Source of the DNA: an uncultured Mucilaginibacter sp.
Lineage (GTDB): Bacteria; Bacteroidota; Bacteroidia; Sphingobacteriales; Sphingobacteriaceae
Direction of reading: 5' to 3'
NCBI RefSeq assembly: GCF_946481715.1
Contig: NZ_CAMLOV010000126.1
Span: forward strand, 1-16,985
Length of the DNA: 16,985 nt
In this document: in pieces, positions 14,192 to 16,985 of the stretch
Layout of the letters: each line of letters opens with the position of its first letter
How positions within the stretch are numbered: the stretch's first letter is position 1
Made by a program: the position numbers and the translations under genes
Notes under the pieces: model-generated
Seen by the model: only the letters and a program-made list of their open reading frames with translations
What the model was told of the DNA's origin: nothing
The model's database searches: none

Positions 14192-14220
14192 ATTAAATTT
14201 AATGGTGTAATTTCGACACC
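14192..14220. promoter_or_regulatory. Candidate operator: adjacent palindromes in the regulator/pfkA divergent region
   Basis: A perfect 12-bp palindrome ATTAAATTTAAT (14192-14203) abuts an inverted repeat GGTGT-N7-ACACC (14204-14220). Together they lie upstream of both outward promoters. The second has the layout of a dimer-binding site and would suit the neighbouring winged-helix regulator. AT-rich palindromes arise easily by chance. Confidence 0.35.
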
Positions 14221-14241
14221 TTATATTCGTGGCTCCTAATT

Positions 14242-14249
14242 TACCTTTG
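14242..14249 (+). promoter_or_regulatory. -7 element of the pfkA operon, predicting a leaderless mRNA
   Basis: TACCTTTG fits TAnnTTTG exactly and ends only 4 bases before the ATG at 14254. In this promoter class transcription starts a few bases after the element, so the transcript would begin at or next to the start codon. No good TTG lies at the -33 position. Confidence 0.5.
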
Positions 14250-14253
14250 TAAA

Positions 14254-15240
14254 ATGCGTAAACTAAATAAAATTGCAGTTCTTACTTCAGGTGGCGATGC
14301 ACCCGGCATGAACCCGTGTATCCGCGCCGTTGTACGCACTGCTATATATAACCAGTTAGAAGTTGTTGGGATAAGGCAAGGTTACCAAGGCCTTATCGAC
14401 AATAACATGTACGATATGAATACCCGCTCGGTTAGTAACATACTTAATCTTGGCGGTACCATCTTAAAAACTGCCCGTTGCCTGCCCTTCCGTACAGATG
14501 AAGGTATGTTAACAGCTTACAACAACATTAAAGCGCAGGGAATTGATGGCATTGTAGTTATAGGCGGCGATGGCACTTTTACCGGCGCGTTGCGTTTCTC
14601 CAAACGTTTCTCGGATATTGCAGTAATGGGTGTACCGGGTACTATTGATAACGACCTGTACGGTTCTACTTATACCCTTGGGTTTGATACCGCTACCAAT
14701 ACCGTAATTGAAGCAATTGATAAGATACGCGACACTGCCGATGCGCACGACCGCCTTTTCTTTATCGAAGTAATGGGCCGCGATTCGGGCGCTATTGCGT
14801 TGCGTGCGGGTATCTCCTGCGGTGCGGAAGCTATTTTGCTGCCAGAACGGGCTACTGCAATTGACGACCTGATAGAAAGCCTTAAAGCAGGCCAGTTCAA
14901 TAAAAAATCATCCAGCATTGTAATTGTTGCCGAAGGCGATAAGAGCGGTGGTGTGTACGATTTGGCTGAGCGTGTGCGCGGGCAGGTTAAATTTTACGAC
15001 ATTAAAGTTACCATATTAGGGCACTTACAGCGCGGTGGCAGCCCTTCGGCGTTCGACCGCATATTGGGCAGCCGCCTTGGTTTTGCTGCCGTTAATGCCT
15101 TAATAGCCGGCAAATCGCAAATGATGGTAGGGCTTGAAGCTAACCACATCAAACTCACTACGCTGGAAGAAGCACTTACCCAGCACCAGTTTAAGCTGGA
15201 AGACGATTTGATGCAAATGTCAGAAATCCTGTCCATCTAA
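14254..15240 (+). CDS. pfkA: ATP-dependent 6-phosphofructokinase
   Basis: PfkA phosphorylates fructose 6-phosphate to fructose 1,6-bisphosphate, the committed glycolytic step, in the cytoplasm. The 328 residues match the bacterial group A enzyme length (about 320). Motifs: GGDAPGMN (13-20) at the nucleotide site; GGDGT (103-107), whose Gly after Asp marks ATP use, where pyrophosphate-dependent enzymes have GGDD; PGTIDND (127-133) with the catalytic base D131; MGR (173-175), which binds the sugar phosphate; and HLQRGGSPSAFDR. The stop TAA (15238-15240) is followed at once by the ATG of the next gene, and gap follows, so the three form one operon headed by this gene. The neighbouring Nudix-like regulator is the obvious candidate controller. 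Confidence 0.97.
   Translation: MRKLNKIAVLTSGGDAPGMNPCIRAVVRTAIYNQLEVVGIRQGYQGLIDNNMYDMNTRSVSNILNLGGTILKTARCLPFRTDEGMLTAYNNIKAQGIDGIVVIGGDGTFTGALRFSKRFSDIAVMGVPGTIDNDLYGSTYTLGFDTATNTVIEAIDKIRDTADAHDRLFFIEVMGRDSGAIALRAGISCGAEAILLPERATAIDDLIESLKAGQFNKKSSSIVIVAEGDKSGGVYDLAERVRGQVKFYDIKVTILGHLQRGGSPSAFDRILGSRLGFAAVNALIAGKSQMMVGLEANHIKLTTLEEALTQHQFKLEDDLMQMSEILSI

Positions 15241-16985
<1,745 letters not shown>

Overview
The window looks like chromosomal DNA of a Bacteroidota bacterium, most likely Sphingobacteriaceae (Mucilaginibacter/Pedobacter-like). The grounds are: a DUF4290 gene next to murA; SusC/RagA-type sequence; several TTTG-N19-TAnnTTTG-like promoters in place of sigma70-type ones; almost no Shine-Dalgarno sequences; and intergenic repeats of kinds I recall from that family. 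Genus assignment is inference; no rRNA or marker search was possible.

Layout, left to right. (a) 1-668 (-): 5' part of a dipeptide epimerase of the enolase superfamily, cut by the window edge. (b) 669-3105 (+): a DUF4290 protein with an Asn/Gly/Arg-rich tail behind a structured leader, a hairpin terminator, then murA. MurA carries Asp where the fosfomycin-target Cys normally sits. (c) 3247-5259 (+): a GT39-type membrane glycosyltransferase with its own promoter, and a small DUF486/DMT membrane protein flanked by two 34-bp direct repeats. (d) 5305-7116 (-): a YbbC/YhhH-type (NTF2-fold immunity-like) lipoprotein and a cystathionine beta-synthase with CBS domains, separated by a good intrinsic terminator. 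(e) 7282-13113 (+): a 1943-residue alpha-2-macroglobulin-like protein with an intact CxEQ thioester motif. A complete SusC/RagA-style carboxypeptidase-regulatory plus TonB plug module sits where a bait region would be. (f) 13114-13432: a convergent, gene-free region of REP-like palindromes and a 22-bp perfect hairpin. (g) 13433-14128 (-): a NrtR/AraR-type Nudix-like regulator with a broken Nudix box, divergent from (h) 14254-end (+): a tight glycolytic operon of pfkA, a BadF/GlcNAc-kinase-like protein lacking the usual phosphate-binding residues, and gap (truncated by the edge).

Functionally the window is mostly housekeeping: peptidoglycan synthesis and recycling, sulfur amino acids, glycolysis. 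The most unusual items are the macroglobulin/TonB-plug chimera, the apparent pseudokinase between PFK and GAPDH with a degenerate Nudix regulator next door, and the clustered short repeats. No CRISPR, transposase, integrase, tRNA or rRNA was seen.
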